Assembly (NCBI GenBank): GCA_032433595.1
Contig: JASWJB010000010.1
Coordinates: 62,001 to 126,000 of the forward strand
Source of the DNA: Conoideocrella luteorostrata
Taxonomy: Eukaryota; Ascomycota; Sordariomycetes; Hypocreales; Clavicipitaceae
Direction: 5' to 3'
Length of the DNA: 64,000 bases
The first letter of the stretch is position 1; each line of letters opens with the position of its first letter. The translations under genes and the position numbers were made by a program. The notes under the pieces are model-generated. The model saw only the letters and a list, made by a program, of their open reading frames with translations. It was not told where the DNA came from and made no database searches. Shown in pieces: positions 1 to 12,140 of the stretch.

Positions 1-703
1 ATATCTAACGGCCTGCACGAGAACATGATCTCAATGGCGCGAGCAGTATTTTTTAACATGCGCATTTATTTGTTCTTTCGATGGTGCCAACGGACCTGGG
101 ACTATGACGCTGAGAGATTCATTGGTATCGATGTAGAAAGCGTACCCAGGAATTGAACCAGGAAATTCATATACGATATGTCGTAATTGACAATTGGTTT
201 GCACGACCTTCATGTTGGATTATGTGGTTCCAAATGAGCAACGTACATTTAGTACACCGCCAAAATTCTACTTGAATATATATATATATATATATGCGAG
301 GATGATGTGGCAATCGACACAATGAAGAAAGTGAAGCACGGCACATAAATAGCGACAAAACAATGCCTGTCATAAGATGGAATATAGACAGTAATGTGCC
401 TCAAGGCTTTAAATGTGCTCTCCAGATGATAACGAAACAAGAGGTTCTCGATACCGCTTTGCTTCTACCAATACAGACCCGGCAAGTCCTTAACTTAAGA
501 GGGATTGTGGAGTTGCAACAAACAAACAAACAACCAAAACAAATAACTAAACCCAAAAAAAATATTATGCGAGACAAAGAACGCGCATTAGGTCAAATAT
601 GTAGAAGGAGAGGGACAGCAATGAAGATGAGCATGTTAGTACAAAGTACCTAATGATTTAACGGTTATATCATACCCCCCAAACCCGACAGAAGAGGCAT
701 TCG
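1..703. other. Intergenic, no supported gene
   Basis: This stretch lies beyond the 3' end of the glycogenin gene. It holds a short (TA)n run near 275-295 and A-rich DNA near 515-570. The open frames are short, unconserved to my eye, and lack splice partners. Confidence 0.5.
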
Positions 704-3478
704 CTACTCTGGCTGAACTTCTGGCGAAGATTTGACGTTGCCAGCTAATCCTTCAACAATGGTAACTGAGGGACCTTGGCCTTGTATGGGCTGTGGGCTC
801 AGAACACCAGATAGAGCTGACTGTGCCAGGTAGGTTGGTGACTGAATCGACTCAGAGCCGAAGGGTAGCGGCCTTGCTGGGATATCATGACTCATCCTCC
901 TCCCAGGATCACCATCGTCGCCACTGAGCCTTCTTAACAATGCCTCGGACTGCTGCTGAGCTAATTTTTGAAGCTGGGCAGCTGGATCCTTGTGAGGGAG
1001 TAGTATGTCAGTTAAATAGCATAGGCAGTCGGTTGGTCTCCATTGCCTCCCATGCACACATACCCAGTCTGACTGTAGGGGAACGCCTTCAGCGGCAGGG
1101 AGCAAGTGTGCATCATCTGCAACACTAAGATTGTCTTTGTCCTCGCCCCAAAAAGATGGGCCCCTGATTGGCGCTGGTGTTACTGGTAAGCTGGGTCGTT
1201 CCGCTTCAGTTGGAAAGTCTGTCACCCTCAACACCCTCGGCAAATGTAGCGCTTTATCTGTTGTCAACGGACTAGTAAGAGAATTAGAAGTAGAGATTCT
1301 TGAGCGACTCTTTGTTCGACGATGTTTTTGTAGAACGTCGACATATCGACCAATTTCCGGAACCTCGTCCCAAGCGTTGGCTCGCGAGAATGATGTCCAA
1401 GGGTCTCCAGACAAGTTCTTACTGGCGTCTGTCTCATCCTCTGCAGCAGTTCCACTAGTCACAGAGATGGTGGGGGGGTTGGATCGAGTATCATGACGAG
1501 ATACATCTAGAGGTAATTTGCTATGTTCCCCGGACGCTTCAGCTGCTCCTGGTGACTCACAAGATCCATACATAGCAGGTTCAGTGAATGATCGTAAGGG
1601 AACGGGTTGCTTCGCTTCCCAGGGGAATATATGCCGAGGATTGTCAGCCGTTGAAGGAGGCTCTTTGGGAACCTCGTACCACATATTCTTTGGTGGACTG
1701 GGGTAGCGCACAGGAGGAACAAATGGTTTAGTATCTCGGGACATCTCATAATGAGTAGATGGGAAATTGATCGCCTCTGGTTTCGATTCAAGCGGGGGAG
1801 GTTGCCTAAATGATAATGGTGGTTCAGTATTTGCTGTCAACAAACCTAGGGGAAGGGAAATAAGGAGGGCATCGTCAGGGTAGAGCAATCATCTTCTTAC
1901 CTTTGAGCATCCCAGTTAGTCATAAGTATGGGGAGGGATTGTTTCTGGTTCTGAGTGACAGGTTCATTTACAGCCTCGGCCTGCCTTGAACTTTCAAGAT
2001 CTGCTGATGTATTAGTGGACATACCAGCGCTGTGGCCTGCAGATTGAGTCGATGGTAGAATTGTTGCAATATCGACCTCAAGTACAGTTTTGCAATAAAT
2101 TGAGCGAGATGAATATTTACCTCCTTGCTGTTGAACAAAGCCGGTGCTGTCATAAATGGTCTTGCCGTTGCTATCAGATATACCTATTGGGTGGGTGATC
2201 GAGACTGACCCTTCGTGACTTATATTACTCGGAGCTGAAACTGGCTGGGGAGTCAAGTCCTAATGTGACATCATCAACACGTAAGGATGTGCGGATGCGA
2301 AACGACGCATGCTGCTATTGCAACCTAGCCAGTAGGAACACGTACCTGTCTATAATGACGGTCATGTACCGCCCACCAGCGGCCGATCATCTCATCAAGC
2401 GGATCATTCCCGTATGAAATATTACGGTCGGAAAACCAGGGCTTGTTCACACCAATAAAATGAACCATGCTGATGCTGGATTGAAAATGACGCTGCGCTG
2501 GTATGTACTGGTAGTGAGCTGACGGTGTGACATTATATGTAAAGGATAAACGATTGATGTTGTGCTTGAAATGCATGTTTATCAGACCCTGATCGGCGCC
2601 ATCAAACGATATTCCCCTCTCGGCCATGGCCAGCATGGCATAGTAGTCGCCCATGTTGGGAGTAAGTACCATGACGCCAGTGTTGGAAATGTCAGGCCAC
2701 CCAATGTCAGGAGCAGCGGAAAATGCATGAGGCAGGTTGAAAAGCTCGTCTGGAGCTCTATATGCAACTACATCAGCGTCCATGTACACAATTTTGGAGA
2801 ACTGGGTCTGCTTCCAGAGATTTATTTTGGTGAAAGCCGAGTGGAGATCGGATCGGTTCATCAAGTACAAGTTGGCTGGGTGCTCATTCCGAATTCTTGC
2901 CACAGGAAGAATGTAATCATAGACAACCTAAGCGCGTTTCCGACAAGAGGCCCGTTAGTCCGAGATGGTGTGACATTATTTTGCGACATTTTCTCAAGTG
3001 AATGTAGATCTATTGCAGATAATGGATGAGGAGATACCACTACGCATATGCGGGGTTATCATCAAGAGATGAAAGCTCACTCACCTTAAGTTGGGTGATA
3101 GCATTTACGGAAATAGAATCCAAGGTGACTAAAACAGCGAGTTTTCTCGTAGTCCCAGAATCGCGTAATGAATGTGCGAGAACGAGTGCGCCAGGAAGAT
3201 AAGAGTCGGTCATAAGCAGCTATTAAACTGTCAGCAATTCGAGAAGAGCAAAGTCATTAAAGCCGAGTCGTTTCGTGGACGGTTTGGATAGCTGACAGCC
3301 CTGCAAGTAGCTCACTGAACAGACAAAGGAAAACAGCATGGCATTGTACGATGATGATGATACCAATTTTGGGAAGCTTGTTTATAGGCGTAAATCTCAA
3401 ACGTATGGCGCGAGCTGCAGAAGTAAAACAACCCACCGTTGCGTATAGCTGCTCGCCGGCGATGACAGCTGTCGACAT
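704..3478 (-). CDS. Glycogenin, self-glucosylating initiator of glycogen synthesis (GT8)
   Basis: Glycogenin attaches the first glucose residues from UDP-glucose to its own tyrosine and primes glycogen synthase in the cytosol. I read five exons: 3437-3478, 3085-3219, 2346-2927, 1901-2259 and 704-1805, giving about 739 residues. Exon 2 carries the family N-terminus (LLMTDSYLPGALVLAHSLRD). Exon 3 has the DxD metal site (YMDADVV, Asp109 and Asp111) and the GT8 core through HFIGVNKPW. The long Ser/Pro-rich tail contains a block near PKNMWYEVP followed by HIFPWE, like the glycogen-synthase-docking region of fungal glycogenins. All splice phases agree. The start is uncertain: an in-frame ATG at 3496 would add six residues. 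The split of the low-complexity tail between exons 4 and 5 is the least secure join. Confidence 0.9.
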
Positions 3479-3496
3479 TGTAGCGAAGCCGGCCAT

Positions 3497-4411
3497 TTTT
3501 GGGGCACCCAACGACAAAGAATCTGATTGGCAGTATTATGAAATACCCGTAAAATAGAAATGAAAAGAGGTTGGCGTATGGGAGACAGCGATAACGCTCG
3601 AAATCCTAATAGAAAACCGAAGCGAGCAAATGGCTCGCAGCGCTCGCGATGCTGTCAAGCTGTTTCCACGGTGAAGGTGGTACGAACTCAGAGAGCTTAA
3701 GTGGAGACCTGTAGGCTACTGGTCAAGGCTAGTCAAGTCTGGGGTTCGAGTGGTAACAAGTGCACGTTCCCCACTGAGCAGCTGGGGCAGTAGTTGGCCA
3801 GCAACGGTCGGTTGCCATCCAGCTTCCAGTCTGGTCTTGCAGGAGCTAACCATTGTAGTTTTACCTACTCCGTAAATGTGAGGGGAAACAGAACCGGCAC
3901 GGCAGACAGCTCCTCAGACCTCATTTCTTCCCCGCATTTGCCACTTCGCCTTCCAACCACGGAGTTTTTGGTGGGCGGGACGTCACATTCTTAAGGGTGA
4001 GAACTAAGCTTGACTCTTCATCTGTCGGTCAGAAAAACATCAATTCTCACTTTAGTCTGCACAGTGCTATGCATGTCAACTTTGTAGGCCACCATCGGGA
4101 AGTGTCTAGATTACATGTGTATGTTTGCTACGGCGGTGTTTTGGCTTTAAGTTTGTGGCTGTACTTCGCGTTCTCGTTGAGGATGCTGACACAATTTCGA
4201 TTACTGTTCGTTTATTGTGCCAATCGTTATGCTTAATGTGCACAAAAATAAGAATAAAACATTGAGACGATTTTCTACCACCCCTGCAAGTTGGATGCGG
4301 CCGACCCCCAACCTCGGGAAAGATGCGCATTGTTACTGGATAGTCTTGAAACTGATAGCTTCTCTCCTCCCTTTATCGTCTCGTGGCTGCAATTGCAGAT
4401 TCTTGGCTGTC
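3497..4411. other. Intergenic between glycogenin and CDF transporter
   Basis: This holds the upstream region of the glycogenin gene and the 3' flank of the transporter gene. I see no coding exon with acceptable splice signals and no tRNA-like fold. Confidence 0.5.
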
Positions 4412-5869
4412 TCAGATATCTTTCTTGTACGCATGCTCGGGTTTATGGGTTGTCTCGTAGTCGATGTGAACATAAGCACGTTCAACATCAGGAAGGCTCT
4501 CCAGCTTAAATTGAAGCTCCTCAGCAATATCATGAGTTTCCAGAAGTGTACCAGAGGGATCCATAACAATGTCAACCTCAGCAATGAGTCTTGGACCCGA
4601 ATGATACACTCGCACAGTATCGATACCTTGCACAGCAGACGAATGTGTGAGGCACACATATGTGATGAGTTGTTGCATATCAACTGATGCCACGACGCCA
4701 ACCAACAGCAAAAACTCATTAAATGCGGTGCGTAGCCAGACCACTGAGATGAGTATGGACAGCAGGACAGCACCCATTGGATCAATCCACCATTTAAGTT
4801 TGGCACCACCAACCGAGGTCAAGATACCAAATCCATTTATCAGAAGATCATTTCGATGATCTTGCCAAAGGATGTTGACCTGGCTGTACTTGTCCTTGAT
4901 CGACCAGCAATACAGGAAGAGGGACAACTTAGTGAGAAATGCGGCACAGACGGAGATAACGGATGGTAGATGAAAATCTTTGGAAGTGCTGTCTTTGGCT
5001 AGCTCTTGAGCTGCAAACGCGATGATAATGAGAGAGACAGATGTCATCAAGAAACAAAAGACGATATTGCCAACAGTCTCCAGCCTGGCTTTTCCTGCCG
5101 GGAAACGTCGAGGATCAACTCGTTTAATTGCACGATTGGAGAAGATCAGGGCTAACGTACTGAGAGGGTCGAAGATGGCATCAGCCATGGTCGTAAATAG
5201 AGACAAAGATCCCGAGGAGATGGCTGCATAAAGCTGAAGAGCTGTTAAAATAATGTTTGCGGCAAGGGATCCGTAAAGGGCAATGCGGTACTTGAGTTGG
5301 TCGTCGCCTTGCTCTTGTCGCGCTTCGGCGCGATGCTCTTCCACCGACTTTAGCATGCGTTCAATAGCAGCATTCTGATTTTCATAGAAGCCTCGGACTT
5401 TGCGAGCATCCCGTTTTGGTCCCGGTCCTTCCCCTCTAGTCGTGGGTTCAACTAAGGATGACGTCTGGACTAGGGATCCGTCTCTCTTACGAGAAGAATT
5501 AGCCTTGATCTTATCCAGGTCAGATTCTGTCTTGTAAGAGGATGAAAGCCCATATGGGTCACTTTCGATGTTGAGGCGAGGAAGCCGTGAATTCGGACCT
5601 GCAGTGACCTGGCTTTCAACGTCCGTGCCGTGAGAAGGATGACGCTCAACGGTTTCATGGTCCTGGGTCGCAAGAGGATCGCGCTCCACACCAGTGCTGG
5701 CCGCGTGGTGCAGGCTATCATGGCTGTGGAGGGCATGGTGGTGATACTGGTTGTGCTGATGACTTTGACGAGCTGGTGAGCGGGAGGTACTTCGGCTGGG
5801 TGACGAAAGTTGCTGCAGGTGAAAGATGGACGGGTGGTGAGTAATAGTGTTGCTTGCGTCCGGAGTCAT
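4412..5869 (-). CDS. Cation diffusion facilitator transporter, Mn-type motifs
   Basis: This is a membrane metal exporter of the CDF/SLC30 family, expected to move divalent metal out of the cytosol into a vesicle, vacuole or Golgi in exchange for protons. The product is about 485 residues from the first ATG at 5869, with an open frame extending upstream without ATG. The first 190 residues are polar and His-rich (clusters near 50-70). The membrane domain follows, with two binding motifs, DAIFD (Asp230, Asp234) in TM2 and DHRND (Asp337, Asp341) in TM5. A DxxxD pair in both helices is the pattern of Mn-CDF proteins; Zn-CDFs use HxxxD. A cytosolic CDF tail follows (VRVYHSGPRLIAEVDIVMD). The gene is intronless as read. 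The manganese assignment is inferred from the motifs; iron cannot be excluded. Confidence 0.88.
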   Translation of the reverse strand: MTPDASNTITHHPSIFHLQQLSSPSRSTSRSPARQSHQHNQYHHHALHSHDSLHHAASTGVERDPLATQDHETVERHPSHGTDVESQVTAGPNSRLPRLNIESDPYGLSSSYKTESDLDKIKANSSRKRDGSLVQTSSLVEPTTRGEGPGPKRDARKVRGFYENQNAAIERMLKSVEEHRAEARQEQGDDQLKYRIALYGSLAANIILTALQLYAAISSGSLSLFTTMADAIFDPLSTLALIFSNRAIKRVDPRRFPAGKARLETVGNIVFCFLMTSVSLIIIAFAAQELAKDSTSKDFHLPSVISVCAAFLTKLSLFLYCWSIKDKYSQVNILWQDHRNDLLINGFGILTSVGGAKLKWWIDPMGAVLLSILISVVWLRTAFNEFLLLVGVVASVDMQQLITYVCLTHSSAVQGIDTVRVYHSGPRLIAEVDIVMDPSGTLLETHDIAEELQFKLESLPDVERAYVHIDYETTHKPEHAYKKDI

Positions 5870-7820
5870 GATTGCGACGCTTAACACTGGTTGACGTTCG
5901 GGTTCTGAAGTAGATGCAAATCCCAAAATTAGAATTGGAGGGTGGGTCTATGATGGATGTGACGACTATGGTGAAGTCGCAATAGTCGATATATAGTGCC
6001 AGGAGAGAGGATCATGCGGGAAAAGGATATTGGGATGTACTTAGAATGACCTTGGAAGGATTAAATAATAAGACGGAAGGGAAGTGTGCCATTGCGCATC
6101 ATAATTTGTACGGAGTAAAGGTTGTACGGATTCTACGAGACGAGGAAGGAGGGAGAGTGATTGACTGGCTCCAACTGAGAAACTAGCGCGCATGTTCAAA
6201 TGGGTAAAGTATTGTATGACGATGAGTGACTTTGCTTGTCAGCAGATACCTTACAAGGATGACACAGAATTATTGAAGTCCTAGTACCCCGTAATCCATA
6301 ACTAAACGTCGATTACGGGGTAACGTGATTGACCAGTCACTCACTGGCACAACATTAATTACTGGTACAACTACGGAGTAACTACGCGTACGGAGTACGG
6401 AGTAAGTGCCCGGCAATAGGCTCTTGGCACCTACTTTAACTGTCTAGCGGTTGGAGATCCCACGCTTCCCACCAGTTCCTTACCACAACCCAGAACTACC
6501 GTATTCTGGCTTCAATGCTACTAACAAACCAAAATCAGTATCGTAATCTAAGAAAGTGAATAGACACCAACGAAGTGCTGGCAAGGGCATATTAACCATA
6601 GCTACACACTCTAAACTAAGTATCAAAATGGTTCACGCACCTCTTGCCGATCCCTAGTTAGTGCGAGCAACCAGTCTGGATTGTTCATTGCCGCGCTAAG
6701 CAGCCAGGGGTGGAGAGCAAAGCGGAGTCGTGACCGACGGTCAAACAATATTGATAGTTAGTACGGAGAACAGAGTAGCGGACAAAAACCCCGCCTTGGC
6801 AAACGACAATAATTTTCTGATCATCGCACTCCGTAGTCAATTGCTTGTGACCGAAGACATGTCCGTAATGGTTTGTCGCTGAGCGTCCCTCCGTTTTTTT
6901 GTTGCATGGCGGAACACTCACAGTGCAATGGCTATTTTACCAAGGCGCAAGAGTTAAGGGAGGGACTTCTCAACAGGAGGCATACACCCGTAACCAGATG
7001 AGCAGATATGTTGTCTAGTTGCAGGCAGGCGGGGGCCTACCTACTTTGACGGATTAACTACCTCGACATCCGTGCCTATTCGGGCAACAGGCTCAGTAGG
7101 CAAAGCCCTATGGTTACGTAGACTGAACAAATTGCATGTTAATGAGTTATTACGGCCGTGGTAGTTGCAGAGACACATTTCAAGGACCATTTGGATCTAG
7201 CACCTGCTGCTCTTACCGGTCTAGAAACGATTCGCTATCTTGCTGTTAAAAAGCTCCAAGTTCGTTTCCGAGAAATACTACAACATTGGTGCTCATAACA
7301 GCACTTGGGGTATTCTGACCAGCACCTGAAGCTACGAGAAGCTTGAAAAGACGATTCACAGATGGAGAGACCAGAGACGTCCAACCGTTAATCCGCCTGG
7401 TGAAACCAACTGCTTCCAAAGATGACCACAACGCACATATCCTAATATTACAGATGCTTAGATGATTGCTCCTTCGTTCTGTCATTTATCATCAATACTC
7501 GGCTAATAATCATGCATGAGCTGACGGCTGCTCCTTGTGTAGATTACAGAATGATAAAGTTTTAGAACGGGGGGTATTTGAAACTTGGATTGAACTATAT
7601 TTCATGCCATTTTCAGACTTTCGTAGTGGCTGAATTGTTACTGACAGAGTATATATGGCAACGCATATTGAGCGCGGTCGACTCACCACCAGGCTATTCA
7701 AGAGACGAACGTGTCACAAAAGCTAAGATATCCGACGGGACAAGCCAGAGCATGGAGTTATTCCATCGAGTCCCTCGCACAATTCTCGACTCTGACTTGT
7801 CTTTTGTTTGGTTGAATCTA
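5870..7820. other. Long intergenic stretch with clustered TACGGAGTA motifs
   Basis: About 1.9 kb between two minus-strand genes, without a convincing exon. Four copies of TACGGAGTA lie at 6109, 6372, 6389 and 6396, two of them overlapping. It probably holds the promoter of the CDF transporter and the 3' flank of the lipase gene. Confidence 0.5.
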
Positions 7821-8814
7821 CTAAAGTTTTGCTTCAACAGTTTCATTGACACCATTGTCCTTTGCTGAGCGCTCTAAGATCCAACTGATCACATCGTTTG
7901 TAAATTCATGTTTACAATGGTCAGCGTGAAGCTGATGATATGCCCCATGATAGGTTTTTGTCGTCTTGTCATTCACATTGTGCTGCTGTTTCAAAAATGC
8001 AACAGCAGCGTCATAGCTGCATGCTTTGTCCTCTGCTCCATGTGCCAGTAAAACGCTTTGAACCTGCTTGCCAAGTTGAACTTGCCCAGAAGATAGACGG
8101 GCGGTTCTATCTAGCAGGGAGGCTAGGCCTTCAAGTGTCCCTGTGTCATGGCACAAGGGATCGTCTCGCACTGCCTGAACAACAGCTTCGTCCCGGCTAA
8201 GGTACTCGGGGGGAACAACGTGCTTAAGCTGCTGCTTGGGCAAAAGCCGACCAACAAGACGGCCAGCGAAGACCTTGACGGCACTCGGCTCCTCACCTGC
8301 TGGGAAACCAACAAAGGGGCATTCGAGAATCCATCCTCGAACTTGACGGACCAGATCAGCGTACTGGGCGTCTCCGGCCAGTGTTAAAATCTCGCCACCA
8401 CCCATAGAGTGACCCATAATGAATACGGGCACAGATGAGACATCTTGTTTGTGAGGTAGTTTGTCTTTGACAAACGCAGCAACGTCAGCAATGACCTGCG
8501 AGGTTGGACCAGTAAGTCCCTTCTGCGCTGGTTTAGTCACACTGCGACCCCAGCCTCGCTGATCCCAACCAAAAACTTGAATACCATTCTCTGCAAGTTG
8601 GGGGAAAAAGTCGTTGTAGCGATTTATGTGCTCGCTGAAGCCGTGAACAAAAATGAGTTTCGCCCTCACCGGGCAATATGGCTAGAATTCAGGCATTAGT
8701 TAGCCAAGGGCTATTCAGGATCTTGTCGGACATGTGGGTTTTGCGCACCGTCCAGGTTTTAGAGTAGAAGCTGGCATTTTCATGCTTGAATTCGCCCTCA
8801 GATACTTTTAGCAT
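7821..8814 (-). CDS. Monoglyceride lipase-like alpha/beta hydrolase (Yju3 type)
   Basis: A serine hydrolase of the MGL/Yju3 group, which cleaves monoacylglycerols to fatty acid and glycerol, usually at lipid droplets and membranes. There are two exons, 8749-8814 and 7821-8681, separated by a 67-nt intron with a CTAAC branch site and a CTAG acceptor. The protein is about 308 residues, normal for the family. The oxyanion-hole motif HGFSEH comes early. The nucleophile is Ser114 in GHSMGG. The acid is probably the Asp of HGAEDKAC and the base the His of HQLHAD near the C-terminus. The start ATG at 8814 sits in a compact first exon ending KTWT, as in family members. Substrate preference is taken from the family. 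Confidence 0.9.
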
Positions 8815-9743
8815 ACTTCTAGTTGGATCAGCACGTTGCTGCTAGTGATCAAGCATCAATGTCGATGTAAAGTACAGCCTGGTGGGAGGGGCAATTGAGG
8901 ACGGGACTGTGAGCTAGACCTACTTAGCTGCTGATGCTGAGTGGGGATCCAGTACTATTATTTTTTTTCATCGGCGCCGATCTCATCGATTAACATAGCA
9001 TCCAAAGGAACTTATTCGTCCGGGCAAAATAATTAAATTCGCAAATCAGACGTGGAGACTCGAGGATTGGCATGACTTGCAATGCATTGTCGAATCTCGG
9101 AGCCTGGTTAGACCATAGAATCTCGCAGCCAGCTAACTAGCCTGCGAGCGGAGACAAGCTCTATAGCAGACATGTGACCACAAACTCGACCTAAACTGTG
9201 TCGAGTTGATAATCCCGCACCCGCCAGTTCGACAATGATTTGAAAACTGGCATACGGAGTACTAGTGCGCGATTTCAGAAGGGCTACCTAACGCTCCGCC
9301 ACGACCTTGATACTCGCAGGCTCTACTTGACCAGGACTTATAGAAACCTAATGATTTGTTCTGATACTTTTTTCCGCTGTCGATTTAATTACAACTCCTC
9401 CATCTATTTTAAAATCATTATATATACACATGTTTTGACCTATCTCCTGTCCACGTTCAATTAAGATTGTAGAGACAATACTTACGTGCGAGTGGGGTTA
9501 TCCATCCCTAGGTTGCCTCACCGTATCCTAGACAAAGATCCTGGCTTGGGAATATAAATACACCATGAGGGGCAGCAGCACGCAACCAGTATTACTAAAT
9601 CCGAATAACGCCACTCTTATTCGTCACCTTGAAATCCAAATTCAAAGAAAGAAATACCTTCCCGACGGTCAATTCTGACCAACTCGACGAAAATTCCTCC
9701 TACATCGTTAATATCTCCGTCAAAGTTAATATCGGCATTGCTC
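8815..9743. other. Intergenic between lipase and ABC transporter
   Basis: AT-rich DNA with one TACGGAGTA at 9253 and no supported exon. It should contain the lipase promoter and the 3' end of the ABC transporter transcript. Confidence 0.5.
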
Positions 9744-12140
9744 CTACTCTCGCTGCTGCTTCTGCTTCTGCGATGACTGACTTGTGGAGTCTTCCCTCTG
9801 CTCTTCATCAACCAGTTCCTCCCATGCGAAATCTTGCTCCATTTCCTCAGCCTCAGTAATATTGGGTCCAGAGTCAGATGTCCTCTTCTCAGGAATCTCA
9901 CCACCACTCATCTGCCACTCCATTAATTTACTAAATGAACTTCCTTTGTCTGCGGCAAGCTGGGCATAGCTTCCTATCTCAGCGACCTTGCCTTCATTGT
10001 TGAGAACGATAATCTGATCAGATCGCTTGATGGTCGACAGCCGATGTGCAATGGATATTGTTGTGTTGTGTCCACGTAATAAGCCAGCTAAAGCTTCGTT
10101 CACCAATGTCTCTGACTCAGCGTCTAGCGCCGAGGTGGCCTCGTCTAGAATTAAAATATCGGGATCCTTGAGCAACGCGCGGGCTATTGCAATGCGCTGT
10201 TTCTGCCCACCAGACAACTGTGATCCCCGAGCACCGACCTGTGTCTCGAGGCCCTCGGGCAGATCGCTTACGAAACTGCAATTGGCTCTTCGCGCGGCCG
10301 CAATGATTTCCGATCGCGCCGCATGCGGCCTGCCATATGCAACATTCTCCGCAATCGTACCTGAAAATAACACTGGTTCTTGAGATACCATGCCAATCCG
10401 TCGTCTTAGCGATTTAACATTCATCGTAGAAACATCGACTCCATTTATGGTAATTGACCCTCCTGTCGGGTTGTAGAATCTGAGTAATAATGATGCTACT
10501 GTGGACTTCCCTCCGCCAGATGGCCCTACAACACAAACGTTGCTGCCAGAGGGGATTTCGAAATTCAACCCGTTGAAAATGTTGACGGCCGGACGAGTTG
10601 GATAAGCGAAGCTAACATTATTGAACTTGATTGGCCCCTGGGCGGATTTCACTTGGGCTCCAACAGTTTGGTGAATACCGGGTCGACGATCCTGAAGCTC
10701 AAAGAGTCTGCTAGCAGCTCCTACCCCCTTCATAAGCTCTGAATAGAACCCTGACAAACCGAAAAGACTGGAACCGGCAAAGGCGGTATACATCATAAAC
10801 GAAGTCAGATCTCCGAGGGACATGGCGCCGGAGCGCACAAAGTTGCCGCCAACAATTAGCATAGCAAGAATGGTCATGTTGCCAGCCCAGCCAGTTGATG
10901 CAAAGAAAGTTGCGGCGATGAGAGACTCCTTTTTGCCAAGCGCAAAGATTCGTCGAATCTGTTTGTTATAACGGCTCACTTCTTGCACTTCGCCGACGAA
11001 GGCTTGACTAGTTTTGACATTCCCTAGTCGTTCCTCTGCGATCTTTGTAAGTGTCCCTAAGTTCTTCTGAATTGATCGGCTGATATTTCGGATTGCGCGG
11101 CCGTATAAGACAGCCCCAATAGCAATGGGAGGGAACATCAGAAGAAGAAGTCCGGTCAACTGGGGGCTGGTCCATATCATTATGGCAAAGCCAGCACCGC
11201 CACTAAAAAGTGCTCGGAGACCGTCGCTCAAATTCTGAGTTACCGATTTCCCGACAATGACCGTGTCAGAGCTGAGGCGAGAAATTAGATCCCCTACTCG
11301 GTTCGCGTCGAAGAATTCGGCATCCTGTACATATGTACGCCTGTATAGTTGGGATCTTAATCTGGCTACAACCCTCTCGCCAACAATGCGCAGCAGGATG
11401 ACTCTTCCGAAGTTTGCCATAGCGCCCAATGTAAGAATGCCGCCAAGGCCAATGAAGAATTGAGTCAAGGTAAGACCAAACAAGCGTATACCTTCGACAT
11501 CGCCTTTAGTGGCAAGATCCAGAATGCGGCCAACAGAGAAAGGAATGGACATAGTAACACTGGAGGATATCACAAGGAAGCAAAATGCGACCGCCAACCA
11601 TCGAATTTCAGGCCGAGCGACCTTGATCAGCCTCCATATTTCCCCTATACCGGCCTTACTCTGGGACTTTCCTTCCTTAGATAGTCTTGCCGATAAGTTC
11701 ATTTGCGCAGCTTGGGCGGCTTTGTCGCTCTTCTCAAAGTCACCATCTTCAATGGCATCTTCAACGGGGTTTAGAGGCTCCTTCACCGATTCGTTCTTTT
11801 GGAAACCGCGGTAACTGTTGTTTGTTTTGGGCTGAAGCGATTGCTGAAATGCGGGTCGGCCAATGGAAAAATATCGACATGGAGACAGATTTTGACATCG
11901 GCTGAACGATTGTCTTTGACAGCTGGCTTGGCGGACTGGCGTGGTACGAGCATGTTGAGCCAGTGCTCGGAATATGACGAGTGGGGAATTTTGAAGAAAC
12001 TCCTGACGAAATGGCGCTGTGTGCAAAAGTCTCACTTGTGGTGAGTATAACCTTGGTTTGAGAACGTTGATCGAGGCATTAAAGCAGCATCCAAGCTCGA
12101 GTCGAGAAGACAGCGACTGCCGCGCCATTGCTGACACCAT
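9744..12140 (-). CDS. Mitochondrial ABC half-transporter (Mdl1/ABCB10 type)
   Basis: A single-exon 798-residue half-transporter of the ABCB family in the mitochondrial inner membrane. Yeast Mdl1 is implicated in export of peptides from matrix proteolysis; ABCB10 relatives act in redox and heme metabolism. The first 150 residues are basic and Ser/Arg-rich with few acids, as in a matrix-targeting presequence. A six-helix membrane domain spans about 175-465. The nucleotide-binding domain has Walker A GPSGGGKST near 535, a Q-loop (GMVSQEPVLF), the signature LSGGQKQR near 642, Walker B ILILDEATSALD near 660 and the H-loop in SIAHRLST. All catalytic elements are intact. The acidic, Gln-rich tail is variable in the family. 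Choosing between Mdl1, Mdl2 and ABCB10 needs a tree. Confidence 0.93.
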   Translation of the reverse strand: MVSAMARQSLSSRLELGCCFNASINVLKPRLYSPQVRLLHTAPFRQEFLQNSPLVIFRALAQHARTTPVRQASCQRQSFSRCQNLSPCRYFSIGRPAFQQSLQPKTNNSYRGFQKNESVKEPLNPVEDAIEDGDFEKSDKAAQAAQMNLSARLSKEGKSQSKAGIGEIWRLIKVARPEIRWLAVAFCFLVISSSVTMSIPFSVGRILDLATKGDVEGIRLFGLTLTQFFIGLGGILTLGAMANFGRVILLRIVGERVVARLRSQLYRRTYVQDAEFFDANRVGDLISRLSSDTVIVGKSVTQNLSDGLRALFSGGAGFAIMIWTSPQLTGLLLLMFPPIAIGAVLYGRAIRNISRSIQKNLGTLTKIAEERLGNVKTSQAFVGEVQEVSRYNKQIRRIFALGKKESLIAATFFASTGWAGNMTILAMLIVGGNFVRSGAMSLGDLTSFMMYTAFAGSSLFGLSGFYSELMKGVGAASRLFELQDRRPGIHQTVGAQVKSAQGPIKFNNVSFAYPTRPAVNIFNGLNFEIPSGSNVCVVGPSGGGKSTVASLLLRFYNPTGGSITINGVDVSTMNVKSLRRRIGMVSQEPVLFSGTIAENVAYGRPHAARSEIIAAARRANCSFVSDLPEGLETQVGARGSQLSGGQKQRIAIARALLKDPDILILDEATSALDAESETLVNEALAGLLRGHNTTISIAHRLSTIKRSDQIIVLNNEGKVAEIGSYAQLAADKGSSFSKLMEWQMSGGEIPEKRTSDSGPNITEAEEMEQDFAWEELVDEEQREDSTSQSSQKQKQQRE

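Noticed and set aside
140..175. TpsiC-like sequence resembling a tRNA 3' half
   Set aside because: The arms do not pair and no acceptor or anticodon stem can be drawn.
2077..2120. Possible extra intron in glycogenin exon 4
   Set aside because: Removing it introduces a stop codon soon after; the unspliced frame remains open.
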